DNA of 64,000 nucleotides from Spirochaetales bacterium Spiro_07. GTDB lineage: Bacteria > Spirochaetota > Spirochaetia > Treponematales > Treponemataceae. This document shows positions 43,795 to 52,202 of this stretch, one piece after another; the first letter of the stretch is position 1; every line of letters starts with the position of its first letter. The stretch covers positions 58,455 through 122,454 of the forward strand of contig LVBI01000007.1 in the NCBI GenBank assembly GCA_001603145.1, in the 5' to 3' direction. The position numbers and the translations under genes are program-made. A model generated the notes under the pieces. The model was given only the letters and a program-made list of their open reading frames with translations. It had not been told where the DNA came from and did not search any database.

Positions 43795-44007
43795 ATGGCA
43801 CGCATCGTAGTTGATGATTCAGAAAACCTCGAAAAAGCGATTAAACGCTTTAAGAGAATGGTTGAAAAAGAAGGCATTATCCGCGAATGGAAAAAACGCG
43901 AATATTACGAAAAACCTTCTACCATTCAGAACCGCAAGAATAAGACAATTCAGCGCAAACTGATGAAGAAGTCAAGAAAATCAAAGGATTCTAAAGGATC
44001 GTATTAA
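43795..44007 (+). CDS. rpsU: 30S ribosomal protein bS21
   Basis: A 70-residue S21: [20 protein letters not shown] is the conserved N-terminus, followed by a highly basic tail ([13 protein letters not shown]). The track starts 27 codons early; the ATG at 43795 is preceded by a perfect AGGAGGTGAT anti-16S match. A TTGACA at 43724 may be its -35. Sits near the decoding platform of the small subunit. Followed by a terminator that overlaps the next ORF. Confidence 0.96.
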   Translation: MARIVVDDSENLEKAIKRFKRMVEKEGIIREWKKREYYEKPSTIQNRKNKTIQRKLMKKSRKSKDSKGSY

Positions 44008-44027
44008 TTGATACTTTCGGTTCAAAA

Positions 44028-44060
44028 AAAAGCTTCAGGATTTTCCTTGAAGCTTTTTTT
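44028..44060 (+). terminator. Terminator of rpsU, overlapping the next gene's start
   Basis: AAGCTTCA / TTGAAGCTT arms and seven Ts. The T-rich tail encodes the first hydrophobic residues of the downstream signal peptide. Confidence 0.85.
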
Positions 44061-44952
44061 GTCTATATTCATTACAATTTTTTTCTCAAATTGCGCGGTC
44101 TTATCGCCGGCTGAAGAATCTGAATCTGCCATTGCACAGCAGAACAAGCAGAGCCAAATTTCAGAGCTTGTATCAACTCAAGGCGAAGAAACAGCTGAAG
44201 AAGCAATCAGCTTCAACTGGGTTGAAATCGCTGACGGCATAGAGCAATGCTCATTTTTTGACGAAACAAGCCACAGCCAATGCAACGCCGTTAAGATAAA
44301 GCTTGATACGCCGGGGCTAAGACTTATTGCAAGCACACCGTCAGAGCCTGTTGCAGACGGTGTATCAACATTTAAGGCAGAAACAACAAAAAGATTTGCA
44401 CAACGTAGCGGCGCAATTGCAGCAATCAACGCAACACCATTCAACTACCCTTCTGGCAGAATCTCAAAGAAGAGAACTCTTGCAGGTGTTTTTGCCGCTG
44501 ATAACGTGGTTTTAGCCCCACGCGCAGGGCGTTACGCTGCGCTTATATTTGATGCTGAAAAAGATGAAAGCTTTTCTGCAAAAGTAATAGATTCACAAAA
44601 CGATTTTGAGCTTGATGGCTCGACAAAATTCGCGTTCGGCGGCTTTTGGACGTTGCTTAAAGAGGGCGAGATCATCATGTTCAAGTCTCAGCAGAAAGAA
44701 CCGCGCTCTGCTGCCGGCATCTTGGACGGCGGCAAAACGCTGATTCTGCTTGCAATAGACAAATCAGGCACAACCTCAAAAGGCGCAACCTTTAACGAGA
44801 CATCATCTATTCTGCTGCGGCTTGGCGCAACCGAAGCGATAATGCTCGACGGCGGAAGTTCTTCGTCGCTTGTAATAAACGGCAAGCAGATTTCAAAGAC
44901 TTTTCCGCACGTAGAAGTTGCATTAAGCTTCGGCTTTTTACTTGAAGATTAA
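44047..44952 (+). CDS. Phosphodiester glycosidase family (NAGPA-like) lipoprotein
   Basis: About 301 residues from TTG at 44047, or 314 from TTG at 44008. The later start has AGGA seven bases before it and gives a compact signal peptide with a lipobox-like FFSNC. The body is PF09992: RSGAIAAINATPF, AAGILDGGKTLILLAID, and the late IMLDGGSSSSLVING catalytic-type motif. Relatives remove GlcNAc from phosphodiesters or act in exopolysaccharide and cell-wall metabolism. Surface-exposed or periplasmic; substrate unknown. It converges on eda, overlapping its end by four bases. Confidence 0.82.
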   Translation: MKLFLSIFITIFFSNCAVLSPAEESESAIAQQNKQSQISELVSTQGEETAEEAISFNWVEIADGIEQCSFFDETSHSQCNAVKIKLDTPGLRLIASTPSEPVADGVSTFKAETTKRFAQRSGAIAAINATPFNYPSGRISKKRTLAGVFAADNVVLAPRAGRYAALIFDAEKDESFSAKVIDSQNDFELDGSTKFAFGGFWTLLKEGEIIMFKSQQKEPRSAAGILDGGKTLILLAIDKSGTTSKGATFNETSSILLRLGATEAIMLDGGSSSSLVINGKQISKTFPHVEVALSFGFLLED

Positions 44953-45905
44953 GCTTTCACAAGATGAACTGCAAAACCGCAGATTTCCTTATCAAGATAA
45001 ATCACAGAAAGCTTGTCTTTCTTATATTTTGCAGTTTCTTCCACACCCTTAAAGCCAAACTGCGAAAGATATGCAAGCGCCCTTTCGATATTCCAGCACT
45101 TAATAGCGATATGGCCGTTCTTGCCCCGCCCTTTCGATTTCATCACTTCAATGCAAGAAGCGTTGAAAATTGATGAATTACCATCTTTAAGCGCAAAACC
45201 AAACAGCGCGAAAAGCTTTGCTGCTTGCATAGCTTCGTCTGCATTGTCTGCGTTAAGTCCGATATGGGCAAGCTCAAAACCATGCAGCGCAACAACAGCT
45301 TCTTTGCATAATCTTGTAATTTCTGCCCAGTTTTCAGCTTCAATCAAATCAGACTTAACCATCCAGCTGCCGCCTATGGCATGGACGTTTGAGCATTTGG
45401 CATAGTCACTAAGATTTTTCATGCTGATACCGCCGGTCGGCATAAACTTAACCTGCGGGAACGGTCCAGAAAGAGCCGAAAGCATTGTAACGCCGCCCGA
45501 AGCTTCAGCCGGAAAGAACTTGAGCACTTCAAGCCCTTTTGCAAGGCCAGCTTCAACGCCGCTTGGGTTGTTTATGCCAGGCACGACCGGCATATTGTTT
45601 GCAATGCACCAGTCAACCACGTCAGGAGAAAAGCCCGGCGCAACAATGAACTTTGCACCAGCTTCTTTCGCGCGCTTTGCGTAATCAACATTGATTACCG
45701 TGCCTGCACCTACAAGCATTTCAGGGAATTTCTTCGTGATAGCAGAAATTGCGTCAGCTGCTGCTGCCGTTCTGAAAGTTATTTCCGCACACGGAAGACC
45801 ACCGTCTATAAGTGCCTGTGCAAGACCGCAAGCACGTGAAACATCATCAATTTTGACGACCGGCACAAGCCCGATGTCGCCTAATTTTTTAAGTATATCA
45901 TTCAT
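44949..45905 (-). CDS. eda: KDPG/KHG aldolase fused to a VOC-like domain
   Basis: A 318-residue protein. Residues about 1-205 are a standard trimeric TIM-barrel aldolase that splits 2-keto-3-deoxy-6-phosphogluconate into pyruvate and glyceraldehyde-3-phosphate: AEITFRT with the catalytic Glu, VGAGTVIN, the Schiff-base Lys in LKFFPAEASGG and MPTGGIS. Residues about 210-318 (ELAHIGLNADNADEAMQAA; ICGFAVHLVKA) look like a glyoxalase/VOC domain, absent from E. coli Eda. The track start lies 12 codons early, over the promoter -10; the ATG at 45905 matches the family N-terminus. No Shine-Dalgarno: probably leaderless. Divergent from kdgK. Confidence 0.93.
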   Translation of the reverse strand: MNDILKKLGDIGLVPVVKIDDVSRACGLAQALIDGGLPCAEITFRTAAAADAISAITKKFPEMLVGAGTVINVDYAKRAKEAGAKFIVAPGFSPDVVDWCIANNMPVVPGINNPSGVEAGLAKGLEVLKFFPAEASGGVTMLSALSGPFPQVKFMPTGGISMKNLSDYAKCSNVHAIGGSWMVKSDLIEAENWAEITRLCKEAVVALHGFELAHIGLNADNADEAMQAAKLFALFGFALKDGNSSIFNASCIEVMKSKGRGKNGHIAIKCWNIERALAYLSQFGFKGVEETAKYKKDKLSVIYLDKEICGFAVHLVKA

Positions 45906-45912
45906 ATATAAG

Positions 45913-45941
45913 AATTTACACCGTTTTGACATACTTGTCAA
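45913..45941 (-). promoter_or_regulatory. eda promoter
   Basis: TTGACA, 17-bp spacer, TAAATT on the minus strand; predicted start within one or two bases of the eda ATG. Confidence 0.65.
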
Positions 45942-45973
45942 TCAGTGAAATAGTATTTTACTGATTGACAAGT
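45933..45973. promoter_or_regulatory. Perfect palindromic operator between eda and kdgK
   Basis: Perfect 14-bp arms ACTTGTCAATCAGT / ACTGATTGACAAGT around a 13-bp centre. Each arm contains the -35 hexamer of one of the divergent promoters, so one bound regulator could control both genes. Extra half sites (TTGACA, AGACAAG) flank it. Confidence 0.8.
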
Positions 45974-45993
45974 AGACAAGTTAGAGCTAAAGT
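45965..45993 (+). promoter_or_regulatory. kdgK promoter
   Basis: TTGACA, 17-bp spacer, TAAAGT, mirror image of the eda promoter; leader of about ten bases containing GGAGG. Confidence 0.65.
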
Positions 45994-46011
45994 ATTCATG
46001 GAGGATTTTCC

Positions 46012-47043
46012 ATGGATAAAATTGTCACGTTCGGTGAAATCATGCTGCGGCTTAAATCGCCGGAACACGAACGTTTTTTTCAGCAACCATATCTTGAAGC
46101 TACATTCGGTGGCGGTGAAGCCAATGTAGCTGTGTCTCTTTCTATTCTCGGCAAGCAAGGCGTTTTTGTAACAGCCCTGCCTGACACACCGATTGGCGAA
46201 GGTGCTATTTCAGCCGTGCGCGCTCACGGAGTCGATACGTCTTTCATCAACCGCACAAAAGGCAGAATGGGCATCTACTACCTTGAGTCTGGCGCAAACC
46301 AAAGGCCGTCTAATGTAGTCTATGACCGCGAGTACACAAGCATTTCAATGGCCAAGCCCGGCGACTTTGACTGGAAGACAATCTTCAATGGTGCAAAATG
46401 GTTTCACATTACAGGCATCACCCCTGCTCTGACAGAATCAACCGCTGCACTTTCGCTTGAAGCTGTAAAAGCTGCCAAAGCTGCGGGCTGCACAGTTTCA
46501 ATAGACTTAAACTACCGCAAAAAGCTTTGGAACTACGGCAAAACCGCCGCCGAAGTAATGAGCGGCCTCGTGCCTTATGCTGACGTAATCATCGCCAACG
46601 AAGAAGATATTCAAAAAGCTTTGGGTATTTCTGCACCTGTTGACGTTACAAGTGGCAAGCTTGACACAAACGCATACAAAGCATTGGCTGAAAAAGTTAA
46701 AGCCGCCTACCCGAATGTTTCTGTTGTAGCAATTACATTGCGTGAATCTCATTCAGCAGACTATAACGGTTGGAGCGCAGCTATTCACGGCAAGACTGGT
46801 TTCTATCTTTCAAAGAAGTACGAAATTACAGACATTGTAGACCGTGTAGGCGGCGGCGACAGCTTCTCTGCCGGCTTGATTTTCGGTTTGCTTGAGTACG
46901 GCAATGATGAAGAAAAAGCTGTAAATTTTGCAGCCGCAGCTTCATGCCTCAAGCACTCAATTCCGGGCGACTTTAATTTGACCACGCGCAAAGAAGTTGA
47001 ATCTTTGTGCGCTGGCGACGGTTCCGGCAGAGTTCAACGCTAA
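46012..47043 (+). CDS. kdgK: 2-keto-3-deoxygluconate kinase
   Basis: A 343-residue PfkB-family sugar kinase that phosphorylates KDG to [19 protein letters not shown] is the PfkB substrate lid motif and [18 protein letters not shown] carries the anion hole and catalytic Asp. ETFxR-type arginines ([18 protein letters not shown]) match KDG-binding. GGAGG is seven bases before the ATG. Divergently paired with eda under one palindrome, it links UxuA output to Eda. Confidence 0.95.
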   Translation: MDKIVTFGEIMLRLKSPEHERFFQQPYLEATFGGGEANVAVSLSILGKQGVFVTALPDTPIGEGAISAVRAHGVDTSFINRTKGRMGIYYLESGANQRPSNVVYDREYTSISMAKPGDFDWKTIFNGAKWFHITGITPALTESTAALSLEAVKAAKAAGCTVSIDLNYRKKLWNYGKTAAEVMSGLVPYADVIIANEEDIQKALGISAPVDVTSGKLDTNAYKALAEKVKAAYPNVSVVAITLRESHSADYNGWSAAIHGKTGFYLSKKYEITDIVDRVGGGDSFSAGLIFGLLEYGNDEEKAVNFAAAASCLKHSIPGDFNLTTRKEVESLCAGDGSGRVQR

Positions 47044-47050
47044 GCCATCT

Positions 47051-47116
47051 GTCACCCCGAACTAGTTTCGGGGTCTGTTTGTATACAGTAGATGCTGAAT
47101 CAAGTTCAGCATGACA
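47051..47116. repeat. Dispersed CCCCGAA-N-TTCGGGG palindrome plus TGCTGAA-TTCAGCA hairpin (copy 2)
   Basis: ACCCCGAACTAGTTTCGGGGT palindrome followed by a TGCTGAA/TTCAGCA hairpin and ATGACA. Same family as 11896, 50937 and 58480. Confidence 0.6.
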
Positions 47117-47123
47117 TCACAAT

Positions 47124-47157
47124 AAAAAAAGCACCTTCGATTGAAGGTGCTTTTTTT
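47124..47157. terminator. Bidirectional terminator, kdgK versus sugar ABC operon
   Basis: GCACCTTC / GAAGGTGC with seven As before and seven Ts after, suited to both convergent transcripts. Confidence 0.93.
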
Positions 47158-47170
47158 GCCAATGAAGCGC

Positions 47171-48019
47171 TTAGCCTTTTACAGAACCAAGAGCAACACC
47201 TGCAATGATGTACTTAGAAAGCAAGAAATAAACTACGAACAGCGGAAGAACCGTAAGAAGCAAGCCCAAATAGATTGAACCATATTCTGTGCGGTAAATA
47301 TCGCCGCGGAGCAAACTTACCATAATCGGCATTGTGTAGCATTTATGCTTTGTAAGAATAACCAATGGCATGAACAATTCGTTCCATTTTGAAACGAAGA
47401 TGAAGATTGCCTGTGTAGCAATAGCCGGTTTCATAATCGGCAAAGCAATAGCATTAAAAGTATAGAACTCTTTTGCGCCATCAATACGTGCAGATTCAAT
47501 AATCTCAAGAGACAGCGACGGAATCATGTACTGCCTCATAAAGAAGACCGTGGAAGGTGCCGCTATCGCCGGTATTATCAATGGCAAAAAGTTATTCGTC
47601 AGATGGACTTTGTAAATCATCTGATAGAAACCGATTGTAACAATCTGAGACGGAATCATCATGATTGCCATGATGAATGTAAAGAATGTTCTTTTCAGTT
47701 TCCAGTCATAAACAACGATTGAATAAGCTGTCAATGTAGAAAAGTAAACAGCGCAGATTGTTGCACCCACCGCAATTATTAACGAGTTTATAAAACCCTG
47801 CATTGCGTTGAACTGCTTGCCGTTCAAAATCGCCCAGTTATTCATAAGGTATTTTGACGGAAAAATCGATACAGCATTTGACTGAATCTGATATGTATTT
47901 CTAGTTGCGTTTACAATCATCGTCCAGAACGGGAAAATACTCAAAAATGTGAGGATTATACATACAGCATATACAAAAGTCTTGAATGTAGCCTTTGATG
48001 CAGACATAGACTTACTCAT
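47171..48019 (-). CDS. Sugar ABC transporter permease, MalG family
   Basis: A 282-residue inner-membrane permease with six transmembrane helices and the EAA loop EIIESARIDGAKEFYTFNAI that docks onto the ATPase. Ends with GSVKG as many MalG-type proteins do. It overlaps the upstream permease gene by four bases. Third gene of SBP-MalF-MalG; no ATPase gene is nearby, so a shared MsmX-like ATPase is likely. Confidence 0.93.
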   Translation of the reverse strand: MSKSMSASKATFKTFVYAVCIILTFLSIFPFWTMIVNATRNTYQIQSNAVSIFPSKYLMNNWAILNGKQFNAMQGFINSLIIAVGATICAVYFSTLTAYSIVVYDWKLKRTFFTFIMAIMMIPSQIVTIGFYQMIYKVHLTNNFLPLIIPAIAAPSTVFFMRQYMIPSLSLEIIESARIDGAKEFYTFNAIALPIMKPAIATQAIFIFVSKWNELFMPLVILTKHKCYTMPIMVSLLRGDIYRTEYGSIYLGLLLTVLPLFVVYFLLSKYIIAGVALGSVKG

Positions 48020-49002
48020 TTGCTGCCTCCTTGCTTAGCCAAAGCTTTCTGCTCTTTTTTATAAGCTTTGATTCTTGCTTTTTCAGCTTTATGGAATTTC
48101 GCTTCTTCTTTATCGCGCATCATAAAGAACATGATTGCAGACAAAATTGCGATGATTACGAACATAACCATACTTGCTGCAGAAGCTCTTGCATAAAGAT
48201 AGCTTCCGCCGAATGCGATGTCATAAATGTAAACACTTGCTGTAATCGTTGAGTTATCCGGACCGCCGAGGTTGAACAACTTCGGAATATCGAACATCTG
48301 GAGACCACCAATCAAAGAAGTAACAAGTGTAAAGAGCATAATCGTTCTTAAGTTAGGCAAAGTAATCTTAAAGAATTTCTGTGCACCGTTTGCGCCGTCG
48401 ATTTCGGCTGCTTCAAATATATCAGGGCTGATTCCCAAAATACCGGAAATCAGAACAATCATCGTATAACCATACCACTGCCAGAATTGTACGAACGAAA
48501 CGATTAACCTTGAAGCAGTTGGTGACTGAATGAAATTGAATTTTGCGAAGCCCAAAGATTCAAGGATTGAGTTTACAGGACCTACAGGATAAGAAAACAA
48601 TGCGTTGAACAAAATAGCAACTGATGCAGCCGTAATAATGTTAGGCATATAGAATACTACTTTGAAGAAGCCTCTTCCCTTAATTCTGGTTGCGTCATTG
48701 CTGAACCATGCAGCAAGTGCAAGGGCAAAAACCATCTGAGGAATAAAGTTTGTAACCCAAATAATGAAAGTATTCTTTATTGATTTAATAAAGGTAACAT
48801 TCTTAGACAACTTAGCAAAGTTATTAAATAAAGGTTTTGACCACTGAAGATTGGTATTGCCTACACCTTTCAGATTTGTAAAACCTAATAAGATTGTGTA
48901 AATAATTGGATAAGCCATAAAAAGAAGCCATGCAACCATGAACGGAATTGCAAAATAGTAACCGTACTTTGCATAGCTTATTTTGCTATGTTTTTGTTTC
49001 AT
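48016..49002 (-). CDS. Sugar ABC transporter permease, MalF/UgpA family
   Basis: A 328-residue permease with six helices and the EAA loop DIFEAAEIDGANGAQKFFKI. The cytoplasmic C-terminal tail is unusually long and basic (KAEKARIKAYKKEQKALAKQ), about 40 residues. The track start is five codons upstream; the ATG at 49002 has GGGG five bases ahead. Partner of the MalG-type gene behind it. Confidence 0.92.
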   Translation of the reverse strand: MKQKHSKISYAKYGYYFAIPFMVAWLLFMAYPIIYTILLGFTNLKGVGNTNLQWSKPLFNNFAKLSKNVTFIKSIKNTFIIWVTNFIPQMVFALALAAWFSNDATRIKGRGFFKVVFYMPNIITAASVAILFNALFSYPVGPVNSILESLGFAKFNFIQSPTASRLIVSFVQFWQWYGYTMIVLISGILGISPDIFEAAEIDGANGAQKFFKITLPNLRTIMLFTLVTSLIGGLQMFDIPKLFNLGGPDNSTITASVYIYDIAFGGSYLYARASAASMVMFVIIAILSAIMFFMMRDKEEAKFHKAEKARIKAYKKEQKALAKQGGSK

Positions 49003-49055
49003 ATAAACCCCAGCCAAAAAATGTAAAGACTGTGCCTGAACACATTAAAAAATCG

Positions 49056-49102
49056 AAAAAAAAACGAGCTTGTGAGTTGTAAGTCAAAACACAAACTCGT
49101 TT
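49056..49102 (-). terminator. Intra-operon terminator hairpin 2 (after sugar-binding protein)
   Basis: AAACGAG-TTGTG / CACAA-CTCGTTT arms and nine Ts on the minus strand, between the binding-protein gene and the MalF gene. Confidence 0.8.
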
Positions 49103-49111
49103 ATCAAAACA

Positions 49112-49135
49112 AGGCTGTCCGTTACCAGACAGCCC
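49112..49135 (-). terminator. Intra-operon hairpin 1 (after sugar-binding protein)
   Basis: GGCTGTC / GACAGCC stem with an eight-base loop, just behind the stop codon; may protect the upstream mRNA from 3' decay. Confidence 0.65.
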
Positions 49136-49142
49136 TAATCAA

Positions 49143-50495
49143 TTAGATGTCAAGGTCGAACTTGTCAGCTACTGTCTGTTTGAAGTCAGCAATAGCCTGA
49201 TCCTTAGACTTCTGTCCGTAAGCATATGCACGAACCTGATCACGCCATGCCTGGTTGATACCTTCATCATACTGTGTAAGGTTCTTACCAGAAGCAAACT
49301 TGTTAGCAGGAACGAATACATCGAACATGTTCTGGCCACCCAAGAAGTCGAGTTTACCGTTAGACTTAGCCATAACTGTACCAGAAGAAACTGTATCCTT
49401 TGTGTTTACAGTTTTGTCAACACCCTTTGAATACTTCCATTCGTATGTACCATTTGCCCACTGATAAAGAAGACCGTCGTTAGATGTATCCAATGTGATC
49501 CATTCGATAATCTTTGCTACAGCATCTTTAACCTTTGTGTCGTTGTTTACACAAAGCCATGTACCACCCCAGAAGAATCCGAGAGGAGATTCACAAACTG
49601 CCCAGTCACCGTATGAACCTTCACCAATCTTTGAACCGCCTGAGTTACCAGCCATAACGTAGTTGATGAGCCATGCAGGACCGAAGAAACCGAATGCTGT
49701 ACCTGTTTCTTTCATATCTGCGAACCAAGCGTCTGTCCAGTCGCGTGTATCGTTATGATAACCGTTGTCGAACATCTTCTTTGAATAGTCCATGAAAGCT
49801 TCGCGTTTCGGGTCGATATAGAGCTTGTTGTTTACGATCCAACCCTTGTCTGAAGAGTTTTCTACTGCGTGCCAGAGGTCACCGTCGCCAGAGCAAATCT
49901 TGTAACCCTTTGCCTTGAGGTCTTCAGCAGCCTTCCAGAATTTATCGAGGTTGCCTGAACCACCACCAATCTTGTCTTTTACAACTTTTGGATCATCTGA
50001 ACCCCAAGTTGCTTTAGCGATTGAGCGGCGATAAATGAATGCACCTCCAGTTGCCTGATATGGAAGAGCAACGAGGTCTTTTCCGCGTGAACCAATCTGA
50101 ACTGCATAGTCAGCAATCTGAGCATCTTTGATAGCCTTGTTTACATTGATTCCGAGATCCTTGTATTTTGCAGCATAACCAGAAGCATCGCCCTGTGTAT
50201 ACTTCAAAACGAAAGCAGCTTCTACTGCATAAATATCCGGAGCGTCTTTTCCGCCACCTGCCAAAGCCTGGTCAAGAGCTGGCTGATAAGCACCGTCTGT
50301 TGTTGCAATAATTGTTACGTTGATGTCATAACCAAAATCTGGGTGTGTTGCCTTGAATTTTTCAATCATTCCAGGAACTTCATCTGTAAAAGCCCAAACA
50401 TTGATAACCTTAACGTTTTTGTCATTCTTTGGTTTTGCAGATACAGAACCAACGATCAATGCTACACATACCAATGCAGCAAGCAACTTTTTCAT
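49143..50495 (-). CDS. Sugar ABC transporter substrate-binding protein
   Basis: A 450-residue SBP_bac_1-type protein with a cleavable signal peptide (MKKLLAALVCVALIVGSVSA) and no lipobox, unlike the other binding proteins here, so it may be free in the periplasm. The mature part starts VINVWAFTDEVPGM; many Trp and Tyr residues typical of carbohydrate sites follow (FFWGGTWLCVNN). The following permease pair makes it an importer of an oligosaccharide; ligand unknown. A strong AGGAGG lies before the ATG. Confidence 0.93.
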   Translation of the reverse strand: MKKLLAALVCVALIVGSVSAKPKNDKNVKVINVWAFTDEVPGMIEKFKATHPDFGYDINVTIIATTDGAYQPALDQALAGGGKDAPDIYAVEAAFVLKYTQGDASGYAAKYKDLGINVNKAIKDAQIADYAVQIGSRGKDLVALPYQATGGAFIYRRSIAKATWGSDDPKVVKDKIGGGSGNLDKFWKAAEDLKAKGYKICSGDGDLWHAVENSSDKGWIVNNKLYIDPKREAFMDYSKKMFDNGYHNDTRDWTDAWFADMKETGTAFGFFGPAWLINYVMAGNSGGSKIGEGSYGDWAVCESPLGFFWGGTWLCVNNDTKVKDAVAKIIEWITLDTSNDGLLYQWANGTYEWKYSKGVDKTVNTKDTVSSGTVMAKSNGKLDFLGGQNMFDVFVPANKFASGKNLTQYDEGINQAWRDQVRAYAYGQKSKDQAIADFKQTVADKFDLDI

Positions 50496-50706
50496 AACAT
50501 TCCTCCTATTATGATGTTATAAAGTTTCTTTTATAAAAACCTGAATCCATTTACACGGTTTCCGTGCAACGTTCATCAGATTTATTCCAGTTAATTTGTT
50601 TTGCACTGGCCTTTGCTACCGCCACAGAGCTAAACCGGCAAAACTAAAGCTTCCGCCACGCAGAAACTCATAAGCTTTTGAATCTCTCACCCAAGCTTGT
50701 TATATC
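50496..50706 (-). other. Long 5' leader of the sugar-binding protein gene
   Basis: About 200 bases between the predicted promoter and the ATG. It contains small hairpins around ACGG/CCGT but no recognised riboswitch. Confidence 0.4.
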
Positions 50707-50735
50707 ATGTTAGGTGATGATTTCAACTAAGTCAA
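50707..50735 (-). promoter_or_regulatory. Promoter of the first sugar ABC operon with an internal operator-like dyad
   Basis: TTGACT, 17-bp spacer, TAACAT. The spacer holds TTAGTTGA-N5-TCACCTAA, an imperfect dyad related to the perfect one at 54596. Confidence 0.55.
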
Positions 50736-50936
50736 GCTATTTTTTCTATTTTTTTTGTTTTTCTTTCAAAAAACAGAAAAATCAGCAAGCCTTTTGCTAT
50801 AACTATAATAGCTTTGATTGCCTAATCTGAATATATATATTCTTGATAAATTATATCTATTTTTGACAATCCCTTTTCATCATTTACATTTCAAAAAGCC
50901 CGTGTCATTGCCATTGGCACTGCATCTGCTTCAAGC

Positions 50937-50961
50937 AGACCCCGAAACTAATTCGGGGCGA
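50937..50961. repeat. Dispersed CCCCGAA-N-TTCGGGG palindrome (copy 3)
   Basis: ACCCCGAAACTAATTCGGGG palindrome with surrounding CAGA/GACA sequence, downstream of the second ABC operon. The rest of 50740-51013 shows nothing else recognisable. Confidence 0.6.
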
Positions 50962-51013
50962 CACAGCGCTTCTTTAGCAATGACACAACATGCTTTTCCG
51001 AGCTGATACTGCA

Positions 51014-52201
51014 CTACTCTTTTATTGCGCCACCTGCAACACCTTCGGCAAGCTTTCTCTGGCAAGCAAAATAAACCACAAGCACAGGCACAGTCGCAAT
51101 TACAAGCGCTGCAATCTGCCAGCCCAGCTGTAAACCGGTGCGGCTAGAAAAAGAGAATATTCCAACCGGCAAAGATTTTGTCGTTTCCTTTGTAGCCATA
51201 ACCAAAACAAGCAGAAACTCGTTCCAGATGCCGAGCGCGGTCATAATGCTTATCGTAACGATTACAGGAATCGTCATCGGCACGATTATGCTTATAAACG
51301 AGCGGAACGGCGTTGCACCGTCTATATACGCAGACTCAATCAAGCTGTTCGGCAAGCCGCGTATAAACGTGGCCGAAAGCATAACCGCAAGCGGCAACCC
51401 GAAAGCCGTATAAACCAAGATTATGCCCACATGCGTGTTCGTAAGTCCGATTTTGGTGAGCATCAAGAACAGCGGAACTATAAGCTGGTTTACGTCAAGC
51501 AAATAGCCGAGCGCAATTAAGCCTGAAACGGCAGCCGCTATCTTGGTGTATTTGAACTTCGTCGTGCCGTAGCCCAACATCAAGCCGAGTATAACAACAA
51601 GAAACGTAGAAACTACGGTGTAGATAATGCTGTTCACAAAGCCCATGCCGAGGCTGCCCCGCTTCCACGCGGAAGTAAAGTTCCACCAGAAAGTTTCAAA
51701 CGCAAGCTTCAGCTGCATTTTCTGCGGCAAGTCGCGGCAGTTAAGCTGAACGCCGTCGCCGGGCTGCAAATTCTTTACAAGCTTTCCGTCTGAAGTTACG
51801 CAAGTTTCAGGAATTTCAGCACGAACAAGGAAATGCACCTTTATGCGTTTGTGCGCGCCTATGTTTGGCGATTCAAGAATCAGCACCTTTTCATTTATCT
51901 GATCTGTGTACTTTGACGACGTAATGCCGAGCTTTTTCAAAAAGCCTTTCGGATAAAGAATATTCGTCTGCGGCTTTACAACATCGAATTTTGAGTCGCG
52001 CACAGAAATCAAGTCATGCGGCGGCGCGTAAATGCTTTTCGTCAGCTCTTCGTTCGTCTTAAAAGACGAATACAGCATCCACAAAAGCGGCGCAATAGTC
52101 AGAACCGTCCACAAAACGAAAATGAAGTACGAAACCGGCTTTGCAAAATATTTTCCAAAAATTGATGTACGCGGAGCATCAGAATTATTGATTTTTGCCA
52201 T
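51014..52201 (-). CDS. Sugar ABC transporter permease, MalG family, with a 100-residue insertion
   Basis: A 395-residue permease, against 270-290 for the family. TM1 (YFIFVLWTVLTIAPLLWMLY) and the standard SSFKTNEEL are followed, at about residues 65-168, by an extra domain with strands such as DQINEKVLILESPN and KVHFLVRAEIP before the usual FWWNFTSAW; it should face the periplasm. The rest has five helices and the EAA loop LIESAYIDGATPFRSFISII. Track start 18 codons early; ATG at 52201 follows AGGAG. Immediately behind the MalF-type gene. Confidence 0.9.
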   Translation of the reverse strand: MAKINNSDAPRTSIFGKYFAKPVSYFIFVLWTVLTIAPLLWMLYSSFKTNEELTKSIYAPPHDLISVRDSKFDVVKPQTNILYPKGFLKKLGITSSKYTDQINEKVLILESPNIGAHKRIKVHFLVRAEIPETCVTSDGKLVKNLQPGDGVQLNCRDLPQKMQLKLAFETFWWNFTSAWKRGSLGMGFVNSIIYTVVSTFLVVILGLMLGYGTTKFKYTKIAAAVSGLIALGYLLDVNQLIVPLFLMLTKIGLTNTHVGIILVYTAFGLPLAVMLSATFIRGLPNSLIESAYIDGATPFRSFISIIVPMTIPVIVTISIMTALGIWNEFLLVLVMATKETTKSLPVGIFSFSSRTGLQLGWQIAALVIATVPVLVVYFACQRKLAEGVAGGAIKE

Positions 52202-52202
52202 A

